From positions 17,790,190 through 17,854,189 of the forward strand of contig NC_135999.1 of the NCBI RefSeq assembly GCF_048128805.1: a DNA stretch of 64,000 bases, written 5' to 3'. Positions 12,401 to 26,600 of the stretch are shown one piece after another. Under the pieces are notes generated by a model, which had not been told where the DNA came from, did not search any database, and worked only from the letters and a program-made list of their open reading frames with translations. The translations under genes and the position numbers were made by a program. Each line of letters begins with the position of its first letter. Positions within the stretch are counted from its first letter, which is position 1. This DNA comes from Centroberyx gerrardi (taxonomy: Eukaryota; Chordata; Actinopteri; Beryciformes; Berycidae).

Positions 12401-15400
12401 GGAATGATAACGCACAACAATGTCTGCAATCTGAGAAACAAAGAAACAGAGTACAGAGTTCAACACAACAGACGGATCACAGAGATATTAAAGGGCATTT
12501 AGAAACTTGATTTTCATTTGCAGTCTATGTAACTATTTCATCAATACTCACCTGCTGCAGTATGGGATTGGGCTTCGACCCAAGTGGATTGTGCGGCAGG
12601 AACAGCAGGAGCGCAGGGCCTTTGGTGAGTTCATGTTCCAGGAGGCGGGACTTTGTTCCTGGTGGTTGCAGCCACTGGAGGACGGTCTCGCGGTGCTCAA
12701 ACACCCAGCTGCAGATGCCCGCTGAGGTGAAGTTGCGTTCACTGCGAGGGAAAATCTGAAAGAAGGGAATATACAATACATACTATAGACAATGCTGTTG
12801 CCTCTCATTGTTGTCTGACTATGCTGTTACCATTTGTCTAATGTTTCAAGGAATAGTTCACCCAAAAATGAAAATTCTGTCATCATCTACTCACCCTCAT
12901 GCCAGTTGAAACACAGGTGAAGTTTGTCCATATAACACACAGGGAGGTTGCCAGCACAACTCCATAGCAGCCTTCTCCAAAACAACTTAAGTCAGTGGGG
13001 ACCAGTTCTTCAGAGTTCCAAAAAGACCTATATTTACACCATAATTTGCAAATGTGCAAATCTTAACTACAGCTGATTGATTTGCAACAAATAATGGTGT
13101 ATAGGTCTTTCTATTCACAGTGTGATTGTTTGGCTGTTTTTGTTTTGGAACTCTAAAGAACTGGTCCCCATTGACTTCAGTTGTTTTGGAGAAGGCTGCT
13201 ACGAAGTTGTGCTGGCAACCTCCCTGTGTGTTATATGGACTAACAAATTTCACCTGTGTTTCATTTGGCATGAGGGTGAGTAGATGATGACAGAATTTTC
13301 ATTTTTGGGTGAACTATTCCTTTAAACTGTAGATTCACTTATTATTATGCTCTAGTGTATATCCAACATTGTAGTGAAATGTATTCAGTATTAAATTGTA
13401 TTTTCTAACCAGTGTTCTACATGCTGTCCATCATGGCCTGACAACATCACTTACCAAAGAAGAGTTAAATCTTCTGTGGAGGTAAACGGTTTCATCTTCT
13501 TTGACGGAGATGGCCTCTGCCACCTGCTTATTGGTCACCACCCCGAAACGAACAACACCACGGAAATCTGCACCAGAAAAGAACGGAGACTTAAGAATGA
13601 AGATTGAAACTTGTTTGCATCTTTCATTTACATTTGATAACAGTAAACAAAACACAGATGCACTTCTGCACATTCTATGTTACCTACATCTGTAAATTTG
13701 ATATATTTGATAATGTCAAAAGTTTTACACAATGCACATCTGCATGGTATGTAATGTGTATGTAAATAAGTCCAGCCTTCAGTATACCTGAAATGTGAAA
13801 AGTTAGTGATGCACACTTTCAATCTAACCAAATCTAATAACACAGAGAGCAAATGTACTGTAAATTCATAGATTTTCATTTTCCTCAATATGCTCTTTTG
13901 GTTGTTAGTATCAGTCATGCTTTCTTTTATACACTATATTTTCTATATTAATATTTCAATAGTATTAATATATTCTTATAGGGTTATCCTATGTATGACA
14001 TTATACGTATATTCTTATTTATATCCTACCCACTGCTATCTTTGCTGCTGCAATGGCCAAATTTCCCCACGGGGATCATTAATTCCAATCTGATCTAACA
14101 TATTCAGCATGACCAGAGACTTTTATCGATTTAGAAAGAAATGGCCTCACTGCTGCATAATCAGAGCTACTGCCTATCAGTTCAGCTTACCCCTCTTGAG
14201 GGCCTGCAGGGCAGAGGACAGGTATGTGATGTACCCCGGAGGCTGAGGAGACGAGTTAAACTGAAAGAAACCCACCACTCTTGGCTAGGATAACAGAAGA
14301 GACAGAGAATCAGAATATATGATATGGAAAAAACACTTCAGTGATACAAAGAAGGCACTTCAGTAAAGATACAGATACATGCACCACATATTCATTTCAA
14401 CAAAGAAATTAAAACTTTCAGGTCATTTCTGGTGCCTTAATGAATGGCTAATAATAGCAAATTGCGTAACTGTAACTCTTTATAGTGAGAGAGAGAGAGC
14501 TTCACACAGTTGTCATCAACCAGCATACAGGGTGAGCGATCACTGTAATCCCCATCTTTTGGACCTAGCCACATGTCTGCTACCCCTCCCTCAGATGGCC
14601 CTGACCCCAAAACCAACCTCATGGTAGGAGAGAAAATCTCGAAGTGTGGCTCTTGATGGCAGGTAAGTGAGCGGTGTGATGACTCGGCGGACAAAACTTT
14701 CCACATAGGGAGCAATGAACGGACCCTTGTACTCTATAGGCCCAAACCTAGAGCACAGAACAACAGATACAAAATACATAATAAAACTTAAGTTCAATTT
14801 GAAGATCCTTTACTCACAACTGCATTAGCTTGTACCCGCTGTGATACGTTTATACATCTTCTCTTTTGACATGCAACATCATGGGGTCTCTATATGATTA
14901 AACTCCAATGACATGTCCATCAACTCAAATGTTACAAATGACAACAGTTAGCGTACTGATCTATGCTCCACTTTTTAAAGCATATACAGCTCTGCATTGG
15001 GGCTTCAAAACAGCAATGTAAGATCATCAAACATTCCAAAATTCACTTTTTTTTATTCCCATTTTATATTTCTCACAGTGTATAGAGATTTCATAAAAGC
15101 TGATTCCAAGTCATCCCATGTATTCAATCAGTTCACAAATCTGCTAGCAGAATGTCATATAATTTCTAACTGTTGTAAAAACAAGGTTAGACAAAGTTTG
15201 CACACCAGACCATGGCTAAACATTTAGCCAGTAGTAAAGTGAATGCAGGCTGCTCACCTAATCTGCGATGAATATTACAACAAAAACACTGCTTTGAGTA
15301 CTCTAACCTAGTTTAGTTATTGGGAGATATTTCAAAAGGTTTCCGTCTAATTTTAGTTTTGCCAATTTGATGAATGATAGATAAGAGTTAACAATGAATT

Positions 15401-15777
15401 TCAATGGAGGTGAATGATTTCCCCTACAATGTTTTCACCCATGATGTTTATGGGTTGCAGCCCTTGATTTTGGGTAGTTGGGCTGTATTAGTTTAATATG
15501 CCACTGCAATGATAAACACTGTGGCAAGATGGATTAAAATACAAGGCCATGCAAGGCCGTTCTTCTCATGTTTTTTTCTGTATCCAATTCTTCACCGTCT
15601 ACTATTCCATTTAAATACAAATAACTTCAGGAGGAGTTGCACTATCCACTATAAAGGAGGAAGGGCTTCTCTGTCTTACCTTCTGTAGAACAGATGGATG
15701 ACTGGGTACTGATAGAAACGATTCTGTTTCCGGCATTTTCCCTGACTCCACCAGCAGTTCACAGCCACAAACTGCAC

Positions 15778-15814
<37 letters not shown>

Positions 15815-17623
15815 TAAAAAACAAACTCTTTTTACACCACAGACCGGTTTCAACATGGTGTGTTGCCATCATTTTGACTCATGTCTGGAACAGTTGACAT
15901 GGAGTGGTGAACACAGGTCAGGCCCAGCTCACTGCCATTTACACAACAAATAGAACCAAAAACATTTCTACCTGACTCATTACATCCCAACAGAGTTGCC
16001 ATGTGCTGACGTCATCAAACTTAGACATTCAAGTTAATAGCGTTTTCATTGTGAATGAAAAAAGTTGTTTGATTTCATAATCCTGTCAAATGTCCATTGT
16101 TTGTAAATTGAGCAGTTCTCTGCTACTGACTGTCAGTAACTAAGTCTAAGGTATTAGCATGACTATAATGTTACTTCACTAAACTTTGGCTACAACTGCT
16201 ATTTTTTTCTTATACACTTATCAGATAACATGTTCTTATTTTAAAGAGTGTGAAAAAGTTTTTCATGTGTCTCTGTAGGTTCAGCTGCTGGCCTCTATAA
16301 CAACAACATGCTGGTCTAGCTTATCAGTGATCTTCCAGTAGGGTGTCTGGTATGGTTGCTATGGTATTTCAAATGCTTCTGCAGAGGGCCTATTCTGTTC
16401 TCAGGTGTCCCGTACCTGCTTCGCCAGCTTCTTGGCCACCTGCTGCACCTCCTGTCGGGCAGCCATGGAGTGAGCACACCAGGGTGCATAGAAGAAAATG
16501 AGAGACACTTCTGCCACACCCCTCAGACGCTCCACCTGGTGAAAGAGTGTACATGTTACTGAAAATATATAATTTGTACAATATAAGTTGTACAATATCT
16601 GTCCTAGATACAATAGGTCTGTTTGTGTTCATATGTTGGAAGTACAATCTTTAAGCATTACCACCATGAATTAAGCTTTGTTGCTGTTATGCTTTTGGAG
16701 ACTTAGGATAATCCCTGACTCATCACAAAATGTCTGCATCACGTGTGTTTGGGTCTCACCTGGTCCAGCTGGCCCAGGTAGAGATCCACCACTGGAGCCT
16801 CGGCGGAGAAGAACCGGACGGGAGGCCGCGCTGCTGCCACCACATTCTTGGCACGGCTAGAAAGAGAGGATTTCAGTGTGAATCGGGGTTAATAATTACA
16901 CACAAATTGGGTTTTCTACTAGGAGCTCAGTAGAAGACTGTTGGAGCAAACTGGTGTAATTGTTGCTGAAGAGGACGGGATAAGTAGGACATGGCTGAGA
17001 TCATTTGTCTGTAATTTGCCTGAAGTCTGAATCATCCTGCCTAAATAGGGACAGTTGGGTGAGCAGGAAGATGACCATGTATTGTTACACTATTATTTGC
17101 ATATCCTTTATAAATAAAATAAAACTTACTCAAAAAGACCACAACAAGAGCTCTAAATTGAAGGAGCAATAATGACTGTGTGTATTATGGCACTGTCTAA
17201 TAGCCTTTAAACGGTTTAAAGCAAAGCAATAATCCTCTTCCTGAAGTACACGTCAGTTTCTCTAGATCAGCTGCACAACATGATGAATTTAACAACCACC
17301 CTGATGCACTACACATTACTGGGCTATTATTAGAGGTAGTAATGGCATACTACTACTACTACAGAGCAATGTTTATCTCTCAGCAAAGTAATCACACGTT
17401 GCTCAGTGAGTCTCGTGCAAGCCTATCCGCCTAAAAAGCTATGTATTTTAACACGAACAGGCTAACTGAACTGAGGCTCGTCTCGATGTTTACGTTACCT
17501 GCATGTGAACTTGACGGCCAGTATGAGAAGGACACTGAGCACGATAGCCCCGCAGACAAGATCTGGTCTCCGGGCCATCAGAAACAGCACCTGCCGGAGA
17601 GACTGCCGCACCCGGCGCAGCAT
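9401..17623 (-). CDS. txndc11: Thioredoxin domain-containing protein 11
   Basis: Thirteen minus-strand exons join in phase: 17499-17623, 16760-16856, 16416-16535, 15680-15777, 14618-14747, 14191-14284, 13455-13567, 12552-12755, 11704-12430, 10738-10901, 10511-10623, 10218-10298, 9401-9929. The product has 864 residues; human is about 985, mainly because of a longer N-terminus. An N-terminal signal anchor (about 22-38) leads to a first thioredoxin-like domain with WCAHS at 93-97. [17 protein letters not shown] and [10 protein letters not shown] are family signatures. The last thioredoxin domain has the redox motif WCGFC at 634-638. A coiled coil follows at about 736-843. Known role: ER redox/folding factor, interacting with dual oxidases and EDEM proteins. 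Donor 14617 reads GTTGGT and is weak but required by phase. Confidence 0.96.
11578..11625. repeat. GTA trinucleotide microsatellite
   Basis: About 15 GTA units with one interruption, in the intron between TXNDC11 coding exons 9 and 10. Confidence 0.9.
12848..13322. mobile_element. Foldback MITE in TXNDC11 intron 7, Angel-like
   Basis: The two halves are inverted copies of each other almost to the centre. The left end reads AAGGAATAGTTCACCC and the right end is its reverse complement. Within each arm the segments around CAAAAATGAAAATTCTGTCA and the CCTCCCTGTGTGTTATATGG region pair with the other arm. Arms are about 170-200 bp. There is no transposase. This end sequence is very common in fish genomes and resembles, from memory, the Angel family of teleost inverted-repeat elements. 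No clear target duplication was found. Confidence 0.8.
15781..15807. repeat. TG microsatellite next to a TXNDC11 exon
   Basis: The TG run lies a few bases outside the acceptor of TXNDC11 exon 15680-15777. A second run at 10150-10190 lies in the intron between the last two coding exons. Confidence 0.9.
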
Positions 17624-17649
17624 TACAGGCTGTCGGCTCTCCGTCCCAT
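17623..17649 (-). promoter_or_regulatory. Short upstream ORF whose stop overlaps the TXNDC11 start
   Basis: On the minus strand an ATG at 17649 opens a frame of eight codons (MGRRADSL). It ends in a TAA that shares one base with the TXNDC11 ATG (TAATG). If the transcript starts upstream, this is a termination-reinitiation layout. No mRNA evidence is available. Confidence 0.4.
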
Positions 17650-18196
17650 TTATACGCCCCGGGTGGTGCTAAACACGTCCATTTGCCTAACGGGGTGGGG
17701 AGGAAGACAGGGCGAGAGGCGACAGGGTTATCCTGGATTGGACATCGGTCCTGTTTGTGAACAAGGGTTTCAAACACGGTCAGACCAACCTTTCTTCCCC
17801 ACGTAGACTTCCCACTTCCGCAATAATGACGTCAGGGAGAGTCTGAAATTGCTGCTGCTGGTTTAAAACGCGCAGTAGTATTAGCCGTATTACAGCAATC
17901 AGGATAAAAAGAGACGTTAACTAGGGCCTAGGCTAAATATGAATGGCAGCGTTCCAAATAATCGTCAAGTTATGTTTAATCTTCGATCAATGTGTTTGCA
18001 GTTAGGCGTGTAGAGACAAGCTACTCTTTTGAGACTGTCCCTACGTTGTAACGACAGAAAAGCTGTTGCCATGAAGGTTTATGGACGCTAGGTGGCGATC
18101 GTTCTCCTCTGTGACAGGAATAGACACCTCTCATCTCAAAGTGGGGAGCACAAATCAGCTCTTTTAACCAGAGCAGACCCAAACAATGGCCTAGAC
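17650..18196. other. TXNDC11 promoter side
   Basis: A GC-richer stretch just outside the first TXNDC11 exon should hold its promoter. No coding frame is supported. The TATAAAT seen on the minus strand at 17648-17654 lies too close to the ATG to be a normal TATA box. Confidence 0.4.
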
Positions 18197-18517
18197 CAGA
18201 GGTTCCCAAACAGTTTTTATGTCAAGGACCCAGAGATCAAAGGCTTTAGACCAGAGACGTCCATCTGATTAACGTTTTGTCACAGGAACCCCCATCTGAG
18301 AAGGGTTATGTTGTCTGTTTGTACTGTAGGTGGGAGATAAAGGTGGGGGAGTGAAACTTCTTATCAAAATAGTCATTATTTTACATGTTCTCATTGTGCT
18401 ACAGTTTCTAATGAATAAAGCAATAGTGAAATTAAACTGGTCTTCATTTGGCCATGGACCTTGAGGAACCTTCTCAAGGACCATTAGGGTCCCCTGACTC
18501 CACTTTGAGAACCGCTA
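18197..18517. mobile_element. hAT-like non-autonomous element with 8-bp target duplication
   Basis: The ends are inverted: CAGAGGTTCCCAAAC on the left, and the complement of TAGCGGTTCTCAAAG on the right. They are flanked by GCCTAGAC (18189-18196) and GCCTAGAT (18518-18525), an 8-bp duplication with one change. It is 321 bp long with no transposase frame. End type and duplication length fit the hAT superfamily. Confidence 0.75.
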
Positions 18518-18525
18518 GCCTAGAT

Positions 18526-20619
18526 CAAAAAACCTATACAAAGATTCTTTCAATTAATTCTTCCTTTACCCATACTTCATCCTTTATTACACAAATGAGG
18601 CATGAGTTGGCATTCATTATGAATTCTGTTATGAAGCATTATAGTTGCTCAGGGAAGCCTAAATTTGGTAGCCAGGTGTGGTGGGGGTAGAGTTGGGATA
18701 CTAGGAGTTATGCTGATCCTTCTAGAGGTGTCACGGACCTAATTAAACATCTGTTGATGAGAAGTGCCCATTTGACAACACCAATGACATACCCGCTCTC
18801 ACCCACCCCTCCTTTTCCTCTAACATCCAAAGCCAGATTTCTACATAGGCGCTCACCATAGTTTAATATAGCACAAGGGCGTTATATCAGATGCTGTGTA
18901 TTGGTAAATAAGCATTCCCAGCTGACAGATTTGACAAAATGTGTAAACGACCTCTCTCATGTCCTCCACTATTAGGACAGAGAATTGAGAATTTTTGGGA
19001 TATACTGTATAGCAGACACCTACATGGGCCTACAGTATTTTAGATGACAGGCATTTGTTCAACAGGTGAAATTCTATTTCATAATTTCTGATCGCCACAT
19101 AATCCATCCTCAGATTCTGTTTCTACTCTACTTAAAAAAGCGTGTACATCTTCATTACATTTCAAATAAAATGTGGCAATTGACGGCCCAACAAATACAA
19201 ATGTACAATAAATGATCATATAATTTAAAAATCTTTATTTTTTTCTTTGTCATTAACACAACAACATCAAAGATCCCATCTGCAGAACAGAATCACAGTG
19301 TAGTACTATAAGTGCAAAGAAATAATGCAAAAATAAAAAAAAAGTCTTTGATCAGCTCAACTACCCATCAAATGGAAAGACATTGCAAACAAAATCTTTT
19401 TGAACAATTAAAAAAATGTGCAATGCAATATTTGTCAGAGCAGTATAAGCAAATGAACTTTGCTACAAATGGGTTCTCCTTAAAATCAAATAGATTAGAA
19501 AAGATCAGTGTCAGCGTCTAAATTCTTGTTTGATTTAAGAACATAAGTTTTATTTCAAATCCAAGTGCCACACCTCTTGTGAAAGGAAACAATACAATTC
19601 CTGCAACGCACTTCAATATTGTAAATTGGTCTCCAAGACTGCATTGTTTGTTTTCCCTTGAATCAACTATAAAGCCCTAGGATCACAGCAGGATGCAGAA
19701 CAAACTACGAACCTTGACACGCCATCTGACATGTTTCACAATCATGTTACCAAACCTGGTAGAGTGAGTTTTCTGAAAGCTGTGTAGCACCAAGATCACA
19801 TTCCACTAAAGTCACAGCCCAGAGCCACACTGAAGACCTAAAATATAATTGCATAGGCATTCATACGGAATACAGATTTATATACACATGTAATGATACT
19901 GCTTCGCTCAGAACTTCTATCCTGTTACTGAAAATGTTACTTGTAAAGCAGCAGTTGTGTTATTTGACTGATTGCGGATTACATGTCATAAGACAGTTGA
20001 TAAAGAAGTGAACGGAAAAGGAATGTATCAATAATTCTTTTGTTACACCTAGCAATGTACCCCAAGTGAGAACTCTATAAATGCATTAAAAAAAGCTTAA
20101 CTTTCACTGGAGTAAAACCATTATCTCAATGCTACAAAGCTATCAGCTTTCAGGAAACACACTCTCCTTATTTAGCCGGTCTTCACTACCTCAAGTGTCT
20201 GCAACATGAATTATCTTTTGCATAACGACCCTATAGAACATTTGACTATGTGGCTTGTGAATGCATTATGCACAGAGATCACTGCGGTAGATTGTTTATC
20301 TCTTCTAGTGAATAACATCACAGATATTTTTACTTACTGTTTCTAATCTTTTTTTGGTTTCGCTTCTTCTGCTATAGCACAGTGCAGCTCTTGTTCCACA
20401 TTGCAGCCATCCAGTAGAGAAGCAAGATAAGAAAGCAAGATGTGAGAAGAACTCCCTTTCCAGCAGTACGTAAGCCAGTCTCATATGAGGATACGCCATG
20501 TGGGATACTGCTGAAAGTAAATACTTGTCCTCTTCAGCAACTGTATTTCTGACCAGTTATTGTATTCAATGTGTGCCAACTGTATGGCATCAACTGGGCC
20601 ACAGACCATTTGCATTTCC
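18526..20619. other. Spacer and probable BFAR 3' UTR
   Basis: No coding exon is seen. The part next to 20620 is probably the BFAR 3' UTR. TTTATT at 19234-19239 in an AT-rich stretch would serve as a minus-strand poly(A) signal. I see nothing clear in 18.5-19.2 kb. Confidence 0.45.
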
Positions 20620-23600
20620 TTACAGCGCCTGTGTTTCTGGGTGCATTAGCTGCTGCACCACCAAGTCTATATTAATGATGGGGTTGAAGTAGAGAGCCCA
20701 GTAGAACAGGCAGTTGCACACAAACTGAGGGACAAAAGGCCACAGGAGGGCAAAGGCAAACCCCTGAGATAATATCTTCCACATGTGGCTCCACATCCTG
20801 CTTGGCAGTGTCCTAGGGAAAGTGGGAGTTATAGGTTAGTGTATGTGATTGTGTGTGTGTTTGTGTCACAAAGTAGAAAGCTTTTTTTCCCCCCAGTGTG
20901 TGTACCTGATCCTGGCCCTTGTCCAGAGCCTCCACAGAGCGCAGCCTTCCAGCACGGACAGCAGCATGGCATTAACAATGATGAAGCGAGATGTCCAGTA
21001 GTGGACCGCTAGCCAATCCCAAGCAAACTCTGCAATCAGCTGGTATGGAAGCAGGAGGTACTTCACTAGAAACTCCGCCCACTGCCGCCAGCTGGGTTCC
21101 ATCTGGCAAAAAGAGCATAGAAAACAAGAGAAAACAACTGTGAAATGAATGAAACAAAGGAATGTGGCACTTTCAACCATTAGAATAGATATTAATGCAA
21201 GTAAGACTACAACAGAACTTATTGTTATAGTGAGATCCAATATCTTTCTCCCATACAACATAAAGCTGCAACCTCACTGGGTATGCACAGTAATAATCCC
21301 ATTTTTATCCAATTAGTCTGAGTAATGTCACATCTTGGTCTGACTCCATTCAGTTTTTTAAATATGTGCATGAGTCAAAAAGGGCACAGAGGAAGTTGGA
21401 CGCAACTGGACGCAGCAGAAAAAATAAATAAATGACAAAATCCCCATATTTTGGAACATCTCCGAACCCCTTTTCATACTGAACCAAATGAAAGAAATCA
21501 ACCGCCTTAAGATGGGCTTCAACACTGAAATGGTGAAAGTAGACCTCAATCTCTGTCACCAAAGAGCACCAGTGGAAGATACCAGAGACACCCAAGTAGT
21601 GCTCCTCTTCTCCTTCTGTTCACTTTGGTGAAATGATGTTCTATAAGTGCATCAATGCCCACAACATTGAATACCAAAAAAATCTGACAAAATGTTCAGA
21701 CATTTTGTGTGGGATACGGAGATGGCTCTGGGCTGGATCTATGGGAAACATATTACTTCAAACCATTAACGCTTCAATCGCACTCTCACCTTAATCTGAT
21801 TATTTACAGTAACCAGGGTATTACGTGCATGTAAATGTACCCACTGCTTTAGCCTTTACTCCAACTTTACTATACCATATTAGCTGGCCTTTAAGATGAC
21901 AATTTGTTTGGTTGTGGAAAATGGCACCTGTGTGTCGCGGAGGAAGCTGTTCTCCAGTGATTGGTCAGTGTGTGTGATGGCGGGACAGCAGGTGTGCAGG
22001 AAGGGCAGGAAGGTTTCCGAATAGTCAAATAGATACAGGTAGAAGAGTGTGAGACGAGGGGAGCTCTTCAGTGCATACAGCAAGAACAGAGCCTTCCCTG
22101 CATTAACCGCCTGGCAGAAAGGGAGAGAAACACAAAATTAGAAGACAATCATTTGGTTGTGCGCGTTGAAAATATGACAAACATTTTGGTTGGAAAACCA
22201 GTCCATAAAATCTTAATTATGGAATCTTTTCTCAAATGAAGGGACTGTTGTATAACACTAACACACAGCATCTACTCCTGCATGCCATTGCAAACCACAC
22301 TGGAATTACTTTGACCCATACTAAAGCACCCAACTGGAAGTGAAGCCAGGCAGTCTACTCAAAAGGTGCTCAGAGGTACAGTATATGAAATAGGTCAGCA
22401 AGGTCTCTTTGATATTGTTATGAATCTGCTTGGTGTGCAGTCCTGCTGATCATGACAGCTTGTCATACTCATTTGCATCTTTGCCAAATGTTGGAATTGT
22501 TCCAAAGACTTGTGATAGTTCTCTGGTCTCTTTATGAAACATAACTCATCACATTATTGTTGTTTCCCCAGATAAGTTATTTTACCATCACTCACTGTCA
22601 GATGATGTAAACTGTAACATTTTATCATATCATCATACAACTTCCTGGATATTATTTTCATAATGTCTACTCATTGAGAGGTGTGAGGGTGAATTATACT
22701 GATTTTGGATACATATTTGCAAACCAAACAATTTTAAAATTCAGTACACTAAAAAAGGCTAAAGATCAATAGGTTCTACATGGTATAATAGGAGTATTGG
22801 GGCAGAGCAATTCGACTGTTTACCTTGTACTCCCAGAGGTTCTGGGGTGGTTTGACTCCCAAGGCTTTAACTCTGTCTAGCTCAGCCAGAACAGCTCGTC
22901 TGTGAGCCTGATTTTCAATGTTGTAGGGAGGCTTGGACAACTCTTCGTCACCCAGCATCAACAGTAACCTAAGGAGATCAAACCAAAATAGCATATGGCA
23001 TGACCATAACGGAACCATGACCTGAAACTTAAACTTGTGTTTCGCTCTAAAAAGTGAAACAGAAACATGTTAATTGCTAATGTTAGATAAGTGAAACTAT
23101 GTTTGGTCTCAGTTCAGTTTCCATCTGTATGATGAAGGAAGGATGTATGGGAATGTACCTGCATTTCAAAAGCACGACAAGGAAAAAAAAATTAAAAACA
23201 AAAAAAAACCCCATAAAATTGTATTTGCTTTCAAATTCAGTCTAATTTATCCTTACCGTCCATTCACGTTCTCCTGCTGGAAGGGTTCTCTGTAGAGCTG
23301 GGCCCAGGGCCCCAAGTGTTCCAGCCAGGACACGACTTCCTCCGGCGTCCAGCGAGACACAGGCTTACTGATCAGCAGGTCATGCTGCTCCGCCTCACCA
23401 CCGCTCCAGTGATACACCAGCAGCATCACCTGGCAACACACACAAACATGGACAAGAAAGGTATCATGAGCCCCGGTTTCACTTAGATATGACTTCACTT
23501 GGATATGACTTTTGTCAAACGATCACACCAGGATGCATTACATGACAAATGCTGCTGATCTTCAAGATTAGGAGATGAACAGGCTTGCATTGTGATTAGA

Positions 23601-26600
23601 ATTTTTCATAGTCAGGACCAGGGCCAGCCTTCCAACACTTCCACACAGTGGCGAACTTTAAGTATGTGATCAGCTCAGGGTGAGCCATCAAGCGACCAGT
23701 TAGGTTACCCACAATTTCCATGCATGTAATGTGATATATAAAATTGCATAATTGCAATTATGTTGTTGTGTTGAAAGGGCGTGCTTTTTGGGTTTGACTG
23801 CTTGAGATTTCCTTTGCCCTGTTGGATTGTATCAGAGAACAGTGCTCCCTGTAAACTGAAAGCTACATAAATCTTCAGTGAAGTAATTGAGGAAATTTTG
23901 ATCAGAATCGATCGGCATGATGGCTAAAACTAGGCCAAGGCCGAAAATACCCAGAATTATCCTTTAATGACCTGAACATTTTACTAATAATGTCCATCCC
24001 TAAACACAAAAACAGAGAATAAGACAGGCAGCACAGCATTAAACAGTGATAAATATCATAATATCATAATAGTGGTTCTACTGCTTCTGCTATTTGTGAC
24101 CCCAGCAATCAATTGCTACCTACAGTATGTGCTCTTTCTAAAAACCTGTTGAGATGAAATGCAAATTCAGGATGAGTGTCAGGCCATGACATTGAGACAA
24201 AATGCTGTAATCTATTTACATACTCATGCAAACAGTAGCGCACACACACATTTCACTGCCACGCAGCAAGACACACAGAGACGTTGCTCCCGACTGCCAC
24301 ATGGACAAAATCAACAGTCTACATGACATGTACAACCGATCTCTTCATCCACTGTTGCAGCACCCTCAAATGTTACAGACTACTGTTGTTAAAAACCCAA
24401 GAGTTTTACTGAAATCCGTTCCAACCTCATAAACATTTTAACGTAAATGTCAAACTATTTTAAATGTTATCATCAGTATAAACAGTAGAGCATAGATGTG
24501 CTACATTAGCTAATACTTTTTACATTTGCTGTAATTTCCCCCAAAGGGACATTTGAAAGTATTACTGAGAGGAGGGATGGGGCACTGGAACTACAAAAAT
24601 TGTCTTTAGTGGGACATTATGTATTACAGACTAGCATTCATTGATTAGGGATGCACCAATTGCAGAATAAGAATGTACCAGTTTGATACTGAGGATCAGC
24701 ATCAGTGTCTGATATTGGTCTCAAACCCTAGATTAGATGTCAGAAAATATGAATGTTATTTACTTAACCAATTATGTAAATTGATTAGAAGTTCAACAAT
24801 CCTTACTTTAATTGTGGTTACTAAGAGTAAACTGGAATTACATTTTACATTGTAGGCATTTAACCAGCGCTCTTATCCAGAACAACTTACAATGAGTGCA
24901 ACAGGTTTTTCAGAACCAGTGGTTCTGTATATCTACCACAGTGCTTCACAACATGTTTTCTATCTTCAAATTGCATAAAAAATATCACAATCACAAATTG
25001 TTTTGACAATTTGAAAATTTTCACAGGTCAATTTTGCACAATCTTTACAGAGAGCACGTATGTGAGGACACTGGCAATACAGATGCAGCTTCAAATTCTG
25101 TGTAAAGATGATAATCTAGCAAAAAGGAAGGAAGTCCCTATTAAAAGTACCCTTCAAAATCTGGAAAATCTTCTGTTTTGGTAAAGCTCAAAAATTGCAG
25201 GTGCAATTTCCATGGTAACCATATTGCAATGGCAATGGGACCCGATATAAAATGTATTAGCAAGAAAGGTAGCTAGGTACCATAGCATCAATTTCTTCAA
25301 TTTTGGCAAAAAAACCCAAAACATTTTAAATAATTTTGCTGCACAAGATAACGTGCCAAAAGTCAAGGGTGATTATGTTTTATTGCCACTGTATACTTAC
25401 AGCCACACATGTGAGTGCAGTGAGGACTCCAGAGAAGAAGAAGCCTGCTCCTTTGTGCTGGTTGGTCCTGGATCTACCTATGGTGTCCCCATACCTAAAA
25501 ATATATAGATACAGTATATTATCTAAGCCAGACACTTTGCTTCAGAGGACATCAGGATTACGATATTAACATAGATAAGACATCTGTACATATCACAAAT
25601 GACTGATGAGTTCAACTAGATAAAATCACCGTCTACTTACACTAAGCTGACACCCTCTTTCAAAGCGCTTACATTTCAATATACCTAGCAGATAGCAAAA
25701 CAACTTATATCATATACTCTACCTCTGGAATGCCAGCAAGCTACGGGAGATTTTGGGGTTAGCCTGGATCTCTGCTCTCCTCCGTTGCACTACGTCACTG
25801 AACAGCTTGTCTGCTGCATCCCTAGGAAGAAGAGAGATAAGTAAGTACATGGAATTTGTGGATGAAAGAGTATTTTAAAAAGGAAATGGAAGAGAAATAA
25901 AGGGATATTTTGAGATCTTGGTGTTTCAGACAGTACCACAATGTGAGGCCTAAGTGCGCAAACTGTAATGGTTTGTGTTGAATTTGATCTGCTTGTCTAT
26001 GTCAACCTTCAGCCAGCCTGAGAGCGCTTTCGCACCTGCTGTTGGGAGCAGTTGAATCGAACTCTGGAGCGTTTACCTCCTTGGTGCAGTTTGTTTGGGT
26101 AGGTGAGAAAAAATATTCTGCTGAGTATAATTTTTACTGGCCAAAAAAAATTAACATACAGTTTTCATAGAAATATGTCACCCTGTGATGGAAGACGATT
26201 AGGGCCACGTGAAAAATGTACTTGAGTATCAGATTAATCTTAAAGAATTGTGAGTTTAAAGACAGAATTCTGAGGAAAATGTCTGAATTCTGAATTCAAT
26301 GTCAGAATTCGGAGATTATCAAAACTCAAATATGTTTCATGTGGCCGTAATCCTCTTTCACACCCTACCTATTTTCAATGCCGTTTCATGTATTCATATA
26401 TGTATGTTTCAAGTTCTGCATGTTCATTTAAAACTTGCTCACTCCCTTATACAATGGATCAAGTTTGTAATCATGAAGTGAAAGAGAACTCAGTATAATC
26501 AAGGCATTTAAATGTCATCACCAGCTAGTGAGCCAGGTGACCCTTACTGATTTATCCACCAAAGACACATTTTACTGGCATTTGGAGCGTGGTGGGTGGT

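Noticed and set aside
12987-13271. 94-codon minus-strand open frame
   Set aside because: It lies entirely within the foldback MITE of TXNDC11 intron 7 and has no family signature.
17648-17654. TATA box for TXNDC11
   Set aside because: TATAAAT on the minus strand lies only 25 bases before the ATG, which would put the transcript start at the start codon.
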